Below are positions 42,501 to 56,000 of a stretch of DNA of 64,000 bases, piece after piece (position 1 is the first letter of the stretch; every line of letters starts with the position of its first letter). The stretch lies in assembly GCF_036417845.1 (NCBI RefSeq), contig NC_089994.1, positions 14,030,001 to 14,094,000 on the forward strand, given 5' to 3'. The notes beneath the pieces were generated by a model. That model was not told where the DNA came from and made no database searches. It saw nothing but the letters and a program-made list of their open reading frames with translations. This stretch comes from Apteryx mantelli (lineage: Eukaryota; Chordata; Aves; Apterygiformes; Apterygidae). The position numbers were made by a program, and so were the translations under genes.

Positions 42501-45500
42501 TTGCCTGCTATTTGGTTGGCAGTCTCACCAGCCAGAGACAGGAACTATAGTTCTAAGAATTGCTGGGTTTCCTTATCCTCAAAACAAATGCAAATTACTT
42601 GAAAGACATTAGTAATAATCCCCAAAGCTTCGCTCTTAGGGAGCGAAAAGGGTTGAGGATAGATCTTTTATATGTTTTGGCTGACTTTCCCATTTTATGT
42701 GTGTGCTTTCTCTATGGCTGTGGGCATGCCTGCAGCTCACAGTTCTCAGCAGTGTGGACTGGCCCATGCTCTGGGCTACTGCTGCAAAGTGCTTCCTATA
42801 TCTGAGCTCGGTTAAGTGATGCTCTCCTGCTGTAGAGCTGCCCGTTGGCAAAATCTGAGCTTGGCAAGAAGTAAGATAAAAGGGAAGAAGTCATTTCGGT
42901 ATGAAACAATGTTACCTTAACGGCGATGGCTGCGAGACTTCCCCCAGTGCAAGCTTAAGCGTATCCTGATGCTTCATTCAAACAAATGACTTGTAGGGAC
43001 ACACATTTTAAAAGTGGAGGGGATAGAAAAATGATCTCATTAAGTTGCAGAAAAGTAACTAAAAAGGATGGAAGATGCAGTAAGTAAATAGATGCATAAT
43101 ACTCTAGGGACACCTTGGAGCATTTCCCAGGGCTACAACAATAAGAGATGTAATCAGTATGAAACAGTAAATACAAATAACAAGATGAGCTGCAGGCTTT
43201 GTGACAGACTTTAAACCTGTTCAGAACAGAATCATTACTAGGGTCATACTGAGGTCAAAAGAGAGTGAAATGGTATTAAAAGATGATGAATATTCAGAAC
43301 ATGTACTACTAATATCCACCTACTTCAAAAAACTGTTATTAAATTTCCCCATTGCCTCTTACTTAGCTGTACTTTCATATAGAAAAGAATGCAACTGTTT
43401 GGCCTGATTTGCAGTGTGGTTCTTAACCATCTATATTGTCACTAGTACTTGGCCAAGACAAACTTGTTTCAACCCACATTACAAAGTGTGAGCCAGCCTT
43501 TAATGCCTTTATTCATGTCAGCACCTCATAATCCAAGTCATGGATGGTGTCTGAGGAGCAAGGGGTAACACCACGATGGTATCACAGTTTAACTCTCTGA
43601 ACACAGCAGTAGACTCCTAAATAGGGACTGAAGTGCTAACATTTTGTACCAATATTTGAGAATATTACTACTTCATTAGCACACATTACCTTTGCTTCCT
43701 TACCTTGCTCTTCAAATCACTGCTGTCATTGCTGGATTATAACAGGTACATAAATAGCGGTTGCAAAGCCAAGAGTTACTGCCAGTAGTATTTATTATTT
43801 GTACTGTGGCAATGTCTACAGGACTTGGTCTTCAACCAGAACACCATTGTACTAAAAGCTATACAAATAGCCACGCATCCTCTTCAGTTCTCAGCAGTAC
43901 TGGGCATTAAGGCTAATGGGTAACCAGTACCCCGGGAAAGCAAGACAATTATTTAGGCGACTCAGGTGTGCACTGCAGCGGATGGTGCAAGGTGTGAATA
44001 GCTGTACAGATTAGGTGAGAATTTTTTTTTTAACGTGATTCCAGATCACATCTAATTTGAACATATTTTTAGAAGAAAAACAATAGCTAGGAAAGAAGCT
44101 AGCAGGCTGTAACGGATGGCAAAGGCCATGCTCCAAGCATATAAGCTTTTGATATATTACTCAAGTTAAATTAAAGATTCTGTAACTCATTTCACTTCAT
44201 TAAAGCTACTAAAATAACAGCGTAACTTTTCAACAGTGGGGATTAATTTTTGAAGCAGTACAGGGGCATTTAGTTTCAATGCCTGATGTAATTTGATTGA
44301 ATCAGACAAATGAAATAAGTGACCTCTATCTAGCAAGGTTATAGTTATAGCTGGACTTATGTCTAAGAAGATTTGGGCTGAAGTACACAAGAATGGAAAT
44401 TGCAATGTAAGAGGCATACTGAAATATCATAAAAGAGGTGATACAACTTGCTTCTGCAGTAGTAGCAAGGGGTAAAGGGTGCTGTCAGGATGTTTTTTAA
44501 TGCTGTTTTAGGTCAGGTGGTCACAACTGATTTTTTTTTTAGTAGCCAGATGTTCTGTTCTTATTAAAATGCATTGCTTAATTTTAAACAAATGTTTTAA
44601 ATTAGCCTAATGGTAATGCTCTAGGGGAAATGAATTTCTAGAATCATTCTGCAGGCACTGGACAAAACAAATACTGCCCTACATTTTTAGAAATGACTAG
44701 AGATTTCAAGTCCCTCAATATTTAATATCTAAAATTAGATGTCACAGGAATGACATCTAGTGTATGGAGTATTCACTTGATGAGAATATGGTTCATTTAA
44801 AGAGGATTAAATTGGACATAAAAATTATCCACCCCTTTAGAAAATTTAGAACATTTAAAAAAACAAGATTGGAAAACCTGTTTTTAATCATACAGTTTGC
44901 TCTTATATTGGTGACCATAATCTTTTCTTTTTATAGTTGCTCCTTAGTATAAAATTTTAAATACAATTAAGAGTTCGGAGGATCAAGACTTTCCTTTGGG
45001 GCGTGTCATCAAATTGCACGTACCTGTGACAGCTAGGAATACTGGGAGGTGTACAAGGGTATACCAAGCAATTGCAAATCAGGCTGTAGAAGCCTGTTCT
45101 TATATAGGGTTCAAGTTTCAAATATTAAAGCAACTGGACTTGGACCAACCAGACAGAGGAGGAAGTGAAATAAATTCTGGAGTGATGAAACTACTCCAGA
45201 CAACATAATGGAGAGAAGGGGAGGAAAAAAAAAAAAAAAAAGCTCAGATCCCACTGAGCCATTAAATGATTGATTTCCACATGGAAGCACCCATCTCTTC
45301 TGACAAGCCTTTGATAAAACTGTTTCTTAAACTGTTTCTTTATTTTTCATGTGGAACTCTTCTTGACCAAAAGATTAAAAAGACTGGGGTGGAGGAGAAG
45401 GGACAGAACAGTTTGAGCCCAACAGACACAGGTGAATATTTTGCAGAAGAAGACTGAAGTACTTGTGCATTCATTTACCATAAAGGTACTGTTTGCAGAT

Positions 45501-48243
45501 ATTCAAGGTTGTTTAATATTCATGCTAAGTTGATGGTAAAATTGTATTTGCAGAAAAAGCAGGAATACTTTTAAATCTTCTGATATAGAATGTAACATTT
45601 TCTTTTGATGGTTGTCTTTAAGACATGGTATGTCAACTAGGTTAATAACAAAACATCAAAACTAATTCCCTTGAGATCACCAAGTAACTACCTTTTGTTA
45701 ATTTGGTAGCTTTGAGCCTTCTATCAGGACTTTAAACCACAATGGTCAATATCAGATTGAAAGTGGCATCCTAAAGGCTCTGAATTAATTCATTGACTCA
45801 TCCCAGCGACCAAAAAAAACCCCTCAAAAGATCATAACTGAATATGTAGGAGTCCTGCGAACTCCTGGCATCCCTGACAACACTCAGCAGCACTGTTAAC
45901 TTTTGCCATCTGCAAAAGCTGAATTTAAAATGTTAACTCTCTAAATACCATATCATTTTAATTATTATTTGGAGATAAGTTTCCTCAGATATATACTTTT
46001 TCTAAAATACTTAAAGAATGTGCTAATATCCTTACAGCCATATTAATATTCTGGTTTCCTGGGAGAGCGGCTTTTTTTTTTTTTATTTCAGACATGACAT
46101 CTAAAATCCAAAATGTTTCTCAAAATGGGCTGTAATGAGTCTGAAGAGGAAGGGCTGACTTTTGTTTTCTTTAAATCTTTACAGATACCTAACCAAATCC
46201 TTTCCCTGGACTAGATTATTCCCCTTAAGACAAACTGTATAGGTCACCTTGAAGGCTATAGATATTGGTGAATTGAGATAGTTCAGATCAGTACAATCTG
46301 GTTTCCAAAGGCTAGCTTTCTGAGCCAACTGTTGAGTGACAGTATTGGCAAAGGATTAGAGTCTGACAAATTTTGTATTTGCTCTAGGAAGAAAGAAAGA
46401 AAGAGCCCCTTGCTTCCTATAGAGACGCTTTGTGATGGAGCCGGACTAGTTGCCTGTTAATGCTCTTCCTACCGGGGCCGAAGCAGAGGGAGCAGAGCCC
46501 AGCCGTTGGCTCCACTTGCTGGGCAGAATAGCAGAGCCAACGCAGCACAGCTGGGAGGTGGCAAATCTTTGCTGGTTTAAGTCTAGAACCACTTTTTGCC
46601 TCAGAACAGACAAATACAGGAAGGCTTGACTCGGAATCACAGTGTTCTTAAACCATACACCAGTTAAGGCTATAATGGGAATGCAGAAACTAGCTCTAAA
46701 AACTGGAATAGGTACGCTTTAAATGAAATCCTAATTCAGGAAGCTCTCATTCTACAAACCACAGGCTCTAGCTGAGTTTTGCCACACACTACCAAATTGT
46801 CTCTACTTCTGAAGTAATTGTGCCAATAAAGGAACCAGTATAGTAGTATCCATTGTACAGGTCCATTGCTTTTACTCAGTTCCTGTGGATTCAATGGCAG
46901 AATTAACTGCAAAACAAAATGCATGTAATTGGATTAATTAACAGTACATTTTAAGGTCCTGAAATACAGAATTAGCCACAGGGGTAAATGCACAATGCAG
47001 ATTTTCCTGAGAACAGAAAAAGTGCTATTTTTGGAGCTGTATTCATATTCCAGTGAGGTGTGCCTTGCTTGAAAAGCTGCTAGGCTAAGAAACGGGGCTT
47101 CGAAGGGAGAAGCTAAATACTATAATTAGGGCTGCAGGACAACAAAAGGATTACTCTTAAATATAAAATCATGAAAGATATGAAAGATAATTATACCTAA
47201 AATTGCCTGTACAGGATCTAATATTTTCTTTACAAGGACATACAAGACTCACTGAATATTTATGGACCTTGAACATAAGACTGGATGAAATTTAAAACAT
47301 AAATTCAATTGCAATTTATTGTGCTCAAATTCCCTAGCAGTTGTTGCCCCAACCTTTTAACCTTAATAGACAGGCTTCATGTTGCAGAACACAAGCACAT
47401 GTGATAAATGATATCAAAGCTGAATGCCCTTGATTGATGAACACTGCCTCATTTGATAACTGTAAAACAGTCCTCAGGGCTCACTACATTTTTTTTTTTT
47501 TAATGCATATATTGCAGAAGAGTTGTTTGTGCTTCTGATATGGTTATCACATGCAAATAAGCATGCTGTTTCCTAGATGCAGATTTCATATTTATAGATT
47601 AAATACAGCCTGAAAAATCATATGTTAATTACATTCTGAGGGCGTAAGAGAATTTCTCACTTGCACATACTTTGTTTTGCTGGAAATAGTGCAAATTCAG
47701 ATTCGTTATGTTTAGTTGCTTGAAGCTTAGTAATAAACGTATCACATTTTAGAAAAGCTTTCTAATCACTACCATTTCTAATCATTTGCCATTATCTCAG
47801 TGCTTAGAAGTATAGCTGACCTCTATCCTACATTATGTGTTTGCTTATTTGTTTTTAATCAACCTGTACTTCTCAGAAGACAACAGATACCAGAGGAAGG
47901 CAATCCCTAGGGCTTCCCCCCACACAAAGCGGAACAAGCAGCTCATCACAGGCATGCTGGCAGAGGAGATCTGAGTAGAAGTTTTGAAAGGAGCAGGACT
48001 CCCCACAGTAGGCTACATAACTATAAATAGTCTTGTTTTTATTGCCTATAATGGTTCCATACCACATAAAGCATGCTGAAAAATCAATATTGTAGGAGTT
48101 CCTCATTTAATATGTAGCTGCTATGGAAAAAAGCAAAGACCGTGATTCCATAAGTGGCCTCACTGGTCACTGGTTAGTGAAAGAAATACTGATCCTCAAG
48201 AGAACAGTAGAGAATACCCAACAGGCTGAGATTCAATTGCAGG

Positions 48244-49909
48244 TTTATTAAACTATTCAGTGGTAGTCTGGTGGCCCTTAAAATCAGAACTAATGCAGAT
48301 TTACTTACATCCCAGAATGCTGAAGGCCACTCCAGAAATACTTAGGTGAACATACTGAGAAAGGAGTGTAACAATTCTCTGATTTAAAATCAGGCCAGTT
48401 TTGCCCTTGGGGATTGATTCAAAAACATCTCATGTTATTGCAGGAAATGCTGAGCAGAAACACATTGCAATAAAAGTGGGAAAAGTTTTAGAGAAGTAAA
48501 TATGAGACATTCAAATTCTTTTTTTGTTTACTGTCCCACCTGTTGCAGTTGCAAAGCATCAAAAATAAAGTGGAAAGTTTAAAACATATAGTGAACTTCA
48601 TTACTACCACAAAAACAAAAACGAAAAAACCCCCAGCGCTTGACACAAGTCATTCAAATCAATAGAAAACTTCCCGGTGGTTCTCATAGGGGCTGGATCA
48701 AGTCTATACAAAACAAAACATTTTTCCAATAACAAGTAGTTAAAATATGACACTCATTTCTATAAGTAGCAGTCCTTTGATATGTAATTATAGATTCAAA
48801 GATATGTCTATAACAACTAGGCTGTCAGGAATGACTCTTAGTTAGGACTTTAAGCTCAGATAAGCCTCCATTTAAAATAAGTTTCTACATTATATGACAA
48901 TAAATCCTGAGATCCACAGATGAGAAAGAACAGTACCAAGTACATAGCAAATGGAAAATACTTTTTCTTTCTTCCCTCCTTTTTTACAGCTGTCAAATCT
49001 TTTTGTAAATAGGTAAAGTGCTAAGCTACCAAAGACACTGGTAAACTAAGAGGTAGTTTACTTAAATATCTCCATCTGCAAGGAGATATTTGCTGCAGAG
49101 GGCAGTACTGTGCAGTTCTGGAATCTGAAGCTAAGTACAGCTGTAGAGTGCTCTGCCAGCCTTCCTCAGCTACTCTCAGGATCCAAGAGAAAATGCATAC
49201 ATGGCATTGTTTGGAAATATGAGATTATTTGAAAAAAATTCAAGTACCTACAGGGAGGTAAAAACATGCCCTATTCACTTCAGTTTCCTCAGGCATCAAT
49301 ACTTTGGTTGCTTTTTGGTCCCCAGATTATCATGTCCTCAATATGTAAACATGTTAATCTTATTCTTAAAAAAGCTTTCACCTTGATAATTTTATACTCT
49401 GTAGATATAACAAACCTTGACTTTATGAATGTATAGGGTTTGCTTTGCAACATTATATGTGCATCACATGCAAAACTGAATAGGTTTGGATTGGTAAATT
49501 GGAGAAAAAACAGCTACTTCACTGCAGACTTCTTAGGATGCAGCATGATCACATTTGAGATTAGATCTATTTGGTTGAGTGCTCACCTGCACAAAAAAAT
49601 TGTCCCCTTTTTGTGGCCTTACAACAACAGAAGTTTTGTGACTGCTGAGAAGACACATTTCTCCCTTGTGATCTTACAGAATTATACTGGTCTGCAATGA
49701 ATTGGTACACTAGAGACAGTATGCTGACTTAGATGAATTAGATAGTTTGATGCAGTGGGCAACTCTTGTGATGTTGGTATGTTTGAATAGAATAATGTGT
49801 GCCTAACTATCTCTTCTAAAAAGAAACAAACAGAAGCCTAAATCTAATTACATTTCTGTTGTTAAAGTACTTGATACAGACTGCTGGGTAGCAGCTGTAG
49901 TCTTGCAAT
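48244..49909 (-). other. GLT1D1: Tentative GLT1D1 3' UTR
   Basis: It begins right after the GLT1D1 stop codon. The first AATAAA on the minus strand that I saw downstream is the complement of TTTATT at 48244-48249, giving a UTR of about 1.7 kb. The true end could differ, for example at a further TTTATT near 47315. The open frame at 49440-49700 on the other strand is not convincing. Confidence 0.35.
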
Positions 49910-50056
49910 TCACTGGAGTCTTAGGACAAGATTCTGATAGGTTTTTCTTTCACATTCCCATGAATGATGTTTCTTCACATAGTCCTTAGCCTTTCTTACA
50001 ATTTCTCTTTTCATAATGGGGTCATTCATCAAACTCTTGGACAGCACAACAAACTC
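49910..50056 (-). CDS. GLT1D1: GLT1D1 last exon
   Basis: On the minus strand a long pyrimidine tract ends in CCAG (50057-50060), then 48 codons and TGA (49912-49910). The product starts E-F-V-V-L-S-K-S-L-M and includes Y-V-K-K-H-H-S-W-E-C-E-R-K-T-Y. In GT4-type glycosyltransferases such a segment forms the C-terminal helices that pack back on the N-terminal Rossmann domain; H-S-W followed by an E-R-x-x-Y-x-x-L pattern is typical. GLT1D1 (glycosyltransferase 1 domain-containing 1) is about 350 residues in human; its substrate is not established to my knowledge. The exon joins in phase 0 to the exon at 59234-59332. Confidence 0.88.
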   Translation of the reverse strand, partial: EFVVLSKSLMNDPIMKREIVRKAKDYVKKHHSWECERKTYQNLVLRLQ

Positions 50057-53000
50057 CTGGAAAAAAAAAAAAAAAGAAAATAATAAATTAAAAGTTCCTT
50101 GAAGTTCTAATGATACTGACATAGCTTGGTGACAGTAAGGCACTTCAACTGTGAGCCAATACATAATATGACGCTCATTCGTTCACGAAGTTCAAAGTCA
50201 TTCTTCAAGGTCAAGTACCTTAGTTTGTTTATAAACAACAATCAATAAATAATTATTTTATATCTTTTATACAGCCTGCCAACTAAGAGATTTAAAATCG
50301 AAGCCAAATCCCGAGAGTATTAAGACAACTACACGCAGCAAATTTAATGGACACAAAAACTGTTTGCCTACTAGAATGTTAGAAAACCAGACTGGTTATA
50401 AATTAAATTATTCCCCTGGTCTCCTTCATGGAGGACAGCTGGCATCAGATTGATCTAAGCTCAGCTAAGCTCATTGCTACAGAAACATCTTTAGTTAATT
50501 CTATAGTAAGACTAAAAAACCTCACTACACAAAGATAGTTATAGTATAAAGTTAGGAGCAGGCATGCAGCAACAAGCTCTTCTGGAGTTGTTGATGCTGG
50601 GCAGTTACAGATACAGCAGTGTTACCTCAACAAGCTCTGCAAAAAAAGCCACATATGAAATTCCTTTAACTTTATTGGGCAAACTGTTACACCTGAAAGA
50701 CTACAACTATTCCTTTGCTTGTTCCTCTGCCACTCCAATTTAGTTTTAGGGAAGTGAAGTTGTGAACATCAAACATGTGAAAGGAGATTTGATTTCTGAA
50801 CAGCTGGTCTAATTTTCTATCAAAAGATAATGATTACAAATGTGCTCAAATCTTTGCAAAATATTGTCTTGGTTCAGCTCAGAAAAGCAGACAGCTATTG
50901 GATCAATGAAAAATTAAGATAAGACATTACACAATGGGTAGTGAAGTCAGTGACAGATTTTTAAGGCACACATAAGGACATGGGAGACATAAAGAATGGC
51001 CAAAGGAGATAGATATATTATTTACATAAACCGTCAGCTATGAAAGGAAGTATCACAAATAAGACTAGAGTTATATTAACACTAGGTTAACTAACAAACT
51101 ATACTTGAAAACCCAAGTACAAATTGTATATAAAGAGATACAAAGATATAAAATCTTTGCTTACCACAGGATCAATGCTGAAGTTGTAATGCAAGTGATG
51201 TCTATGCATAATACATAACTATAGGGTGACCCCTGGGAAACACCGATATGTGAAAGCACATTGAACATGTTATAATCACTGCCTTGACTCCTACTGACAA
51301 GACAAATATTGTAAATATATGCATCAGTGCCAAGAAATTTAAGTAGTCAAAGATGCACACATCAGTTCTGTTAGCAAGGCTTGTAACTAAGTTACATAAT
51401 CAGTTCTGTGTAGAAAATAGAGTAAGATGATTTTCATACATGCATATTAACAAAATCTTATATTTTTTTACATGAAATCAGTACTGCATTGTATTCTGCG
51501 CAAAGATGCCTTTCAACTTGTATGGTTTATGGGTGCAAAAAATGATACTCCTTGCCCAGTGATCCGAGCATAGGTTTCACCCCAAACACATTTTTTCCTA
51601 TGCCTGTTCGAAAAAAACCTTTGATGCACTGCAGAACTTTGGCCAAGCTTCAGGCTCCATCTACTCCATTCCCAACTATTTCTTCTTTTCTCATGCTGGC
51701 TCTCTCCATGCTGCACTGGAAGAGTAGCCTCTGGACTAGTCATAAGGGCCATGTGCTTCATATCCAGCCTGCTTTCCATCCACAACTACCTTGCAGACAA
51801 CCATTTAGGTATGTGCTAATTTGATTAGTGTTATACTGGTAAACAGTTAGATACTTAGGATCCCTGCGGTCTGAAGAGGGAATTTTCTGCCTGTGCTTGT
51901 AAGACTCTCCCTACGGAAGATAGGTGAGTCTGGTCTAGAGGGTATCCTAAGGCTGCCTGTATCAGACAGTGCAGATACAGCCAATGACTCCAACCTTAGA
52001 GATATGTTCTTTTCCTTCCTCCTTATCTGCCAAGAATACAGAACAGGGGAGGTGGGAAAGTCTTACGTGACTTATGCTGGCTTCAACCAATTGCCTGTAT
52101 AATCATAGTAATAAATACTGTTCACACTGAACTACATTCCAACTTTAATTTTATGCTCCTGTGGAGGATTTTATTTAAAATAATGTTTTAAAATAATTTA
52201 TGTAAATTACCTCAAGCAGCAATGTAACATTTCTTGACAGGTAGTCCTATTAGCATTCTTTTAAAATGTGGATATAGAGGACAAAAACTTGGAAACATGT
52301 AAATGATAGAAGCAATGAGATACTTGTGCACAGTTACAATACTTAATGCTGGGGATAATTTCAGGATAATGCCAACCTGAGTCCAGAGCAGAAAAACTGA
52401 GTAACTGCAGGAGGGAGAAATAACAAATGGAAAAATATCAGGGAGTGGGATTGCAAATAAGGGCTTCTCAGCGTTATCCCTACCTCTTCTACTAATCAAA
52501 TGTGACCACCTACAAGTCACTTACAATCTGACTGGAAGCCAATGGAGAGATTCACTATGACTTAACTGGGTTTTGCCTCATACCCTTGGAGCTTCTGGCT
52601 GAGCTTTTCTTCAGTTTTGTACGCTCAGTTTTTTAGAGAGCAGTAACCTCATTCGCAGGTGTCTTTCTTAACCCCAACTGACTTGAATTTCAGTTGTAGT
52701 TTTGTGGTAAATCTGAAGCATGGGCTTCCACTTGCAGAATACAGCCACTGAGAACTCAATGCTATTTCTGAAAATCTAGGATTTAATTTCTCTTTACTGA
52801 AAACCTATGAGATGATACAAATTACTTACTGTGGGCTAACCTGTCTCTGCATCAGCTGCTAGGCTTTAAGTATTTCTGCAAGTTATCTTACACTCTCAGA
52901 TTTTGCTGCAAATGTGAAGTAAGCTTTACTTCTGATGAAAGAGGGGCAAAATTCATAAATTACTTTTTAACTATCAAACATAAGAGTATGCACCTCAACA

Positions 53001-56000
53001 GCAACAGCAAAGGAGGTGATATGCATGATAACTTACTACTTGGGGGAAAGAAAAACATGTTTCTATTAAGCCCTTTGTTCACTTACAGAAATGGGTACAA
53101 TAATTATATGTCACGGAAAAAAAAAACAACACAGTGTAAAAGTTGAAGCCTCAATAGTTGGCCACAGCCCAGAATAAAGAGGGGAAAATATCATGTTGTT
53201 TACATCCAGATGTAGTATTACATGTGCCCTTTTTTTGTGGGCAGTACATCACTTCAGACGCAGGCATTCTTTAATGGCAAGATCCATAATATATTTTTCC
53301 CCTGGTAAATTGGCCAGTCATCTTTAAAGAAAATATTGGCTTCTGTATATAGCACCTCAAAGAAATTTTGCATAATATTTTGTAGAGAACCAGAAATACA
53401 GGCATCTGGAAGATAAAGCTAAAAAAATGAGTGAACTGAGTAAACAGAATGAATAGTCCTTCAATTACAAGGAGAACTACAAAAGTGCCACAGCTCACAT
53501 GATGAAAATAAGATGCATGGTTAATATATTATTTATATAATGAAAGTAAGTCTGCTATTAAACCGTTTCATATCAGCTTCAGCAGATAAAAGAACATGAT
53601 TCTTAAACAGCAGACAATCAGCCCAGGGAAGGCAAACTAGCTGTACAGTCAGAATAGTGACATACCTACCTAGTGGCAGGCAAAACTCGGATTGCAGGCA
53701 CATCTGTGTACTTCACAGGGCAATGGGCCAGTATTTCTAAGAGAGTATAAATAGCAATTGCTGGCACTGCCAAAAATAAATCACAAATCAGTCTATTCAT
53801 TACCAAAGTTCACAAGACTAAAACCTTAGGCTAAATTCTGCCTCGAAGTCCTGGTCTCCTACAGCAGGAATGGTATTGACGCATGTTTGGCAGAGCACAG
53901 TGATGTGTCTTCAACGTATTGCTGCCTATAGCCAGCCGAGCTGGTTCAGCAAATTAGTTGTGTTTCCCTGCCTCCACTTCAAAAGTTATTTCTGCTAACA
54001 GTAGTCTTTCCTGCTCTCACTTAGACAGTTGTTTGTGCTTGGAGCCTCTCTTAAGGGCTCTTATTTACCTCCTCTCCCTCCTTCTGTGAGCTTTTACAGA
54101 TGCTGTCCATATAATTTTGAACCTTAGGAAGTTGAATAACTCCATGTCTTCCCTTTTAACATGGTTTTGGCATTATTTATGGCCCAAAAGCAGGTGGCTA
54201 TTCTTATCTCTTACTTACCACTTTTTCTTTCATGTCCCATTAACTCAGTGTCACTTTTAACATAAACTTGTAAGTTCAAGTAATGGCAGGATTAAACCAT
54301 GACTTAAAAGTAAGGTGCACAGGTGATGTAGTATCAAGGACAAAATCTTTCATAGTTTCCACTTTTACATTAACTGCTGTTTCCACCTGGGTATTTTTTT
54401 CAATGATTGGCAAGGTTTTCGCTATTTCCAGTCATGAAGCCTGACAATATCTGCAAATGGTTAACGATGAGTATAATTACGCACAAAATTTGCTACTTCT
54501 CTAAGCCATGAAAGCTCACTTCCTTTGTAGCAAAAAAAAAAAAAAGAGGAAAACCAATAGTGATCATAATTAAAAATGATTCTTGTTCTATAATAGTCAA
54601 TTTATATCCTTCTAATTTAGCTTTCAAAAGGTAAGATAGTCCACATACCAGATACAATGCCTCCTATTTAAACTTACTGTATTGTAAAGTTTTCCCTCCC
54701 CAAATGAGCAACAACTTGAAAATAAGCAATGTTTTCTACACTTGAACTAAGATATAGCCCATACCATCACAACCAGGTAGGATCCACTGAACTTAAGCAA
54801 TGACAGATTCCTTTGACATTTTCTTAAAAATCTTCAGCAACACAGATTTTTCAAGATAGAGATGGACTTCCCCAAGCATCTGACTACTACACTAACTTAT
54901 CCATACCATTAAAAGAAATTTCCCCTAATGTGTAACATTACAATTTAATCACACTGTTATGAACTGCCTTCATTCATATCACCTAATCATGTATATTCTC
55001 CTGAACTGTTGGATTTTTCTTTGTTTGTTTTCTGGACTGTGGTCTGTTTTAGCTTTGGGCTAATACAGAAGCATGGATTTTGTGTGCTGAGGAGAATTTA
55101 ACCTTGTCCTTGAAAGTCTGCAGTGTATCCTTTCAGATCTAACCCAAGGACTAAAGGACAAGGCTGTATGATGAAGTAGACATGGAAACCTCTTTAGAGG
55201 CTCTGGGTGGGATGGAATAAACACTCAGATTGCAGAGAATGGTGGATAGAGATAAAGATGCTGGCAGGATAAAACACTCTAGAAATAATTAGAATTTCAC
55301 AAAGCTGAGATTTAAGCAGCTTTCTGAGAAAAGGAAACTTTTTTTTTGAAGAACCTGTGCAGTCTAACAAAGGGAGAATGATGACTTCTGCTGTTCCAGA
55401 GCCAGCCAGCATGCAGTGAGCTGCAGGAAAAGGGAAAGCAGGGAAGTTTAGCCCCTTGAAAATTGCTACACGGGGGAAGAGGAGAGGAGATATGGATCTC
55501 AGAATAGGGAAAAGGGTGAGCAAATAGGACAGTCTTCTTCCTTGTCCCTTGTTCCTTCTTCATTGTCCCTTTCTTCTTGAGGATGAACAAAGGTACTGAA
55601 GAAAGGCTTACTCTGAAAGGAATTTCTGATGAAAGAATAAGGGTTTTTTTAAGTGTATATATGAGAGTAACTATAATTACAAGAAAGTATAAGGGAAACG
55701 CCTTTGCTCAAAAACAAACAAACAAAGCAAGCAAGCCTAAAGGGTTTCCAAGCACTTCAGTAAACAGAGGTAGATTAAAAATGAAAGTTTGCTGTGGCAG
55801 AAAAATACTTTTATTGAGGAATTAAGAATCAAATCGAGATGCAATTACGTGACTAGACATCAGCTAGTTCATGGAATAAGGAACAAAATTATTTGGAACA
55901 ATGTTTAATGCAAAACCAGCAGGAAGACGATTGAGATTCACATTTAACCTCTGATAGAAATAAACTTTCTTGGTTGATAAAATCTGGACAATTCAAGTAG

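Larger units (their letters stand above)
22731..48243. other. Intergenic region between convergent gene ends
   Basis: No protein-coding gene, tRNA or rRNA could be supported in this 25-kb stretch on either strand. Open frames longer than 100 codons occur only in GC-rich patches, where they overlap in several frames and match no family I know. Listed separately are CpG-rich blocks, ancient repeats, short tandem repeats and candidate conserved blocks. From about 37.8 to 48 kb the DNA is AT-rich with only poly-A, poly-T and GTT runs. The right-hand boundary depends on the uncertain GLT1D1 polyadenylation site. Confidence 0.7.

Noticed and set aside
49910..50164. Reading the minus-strand frame from 50164 as an 84-residue protein
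   Set aside because: The run of phenylalanines is the translated pyrimidine tract of the splice acceptor. Coding starts at 50056.
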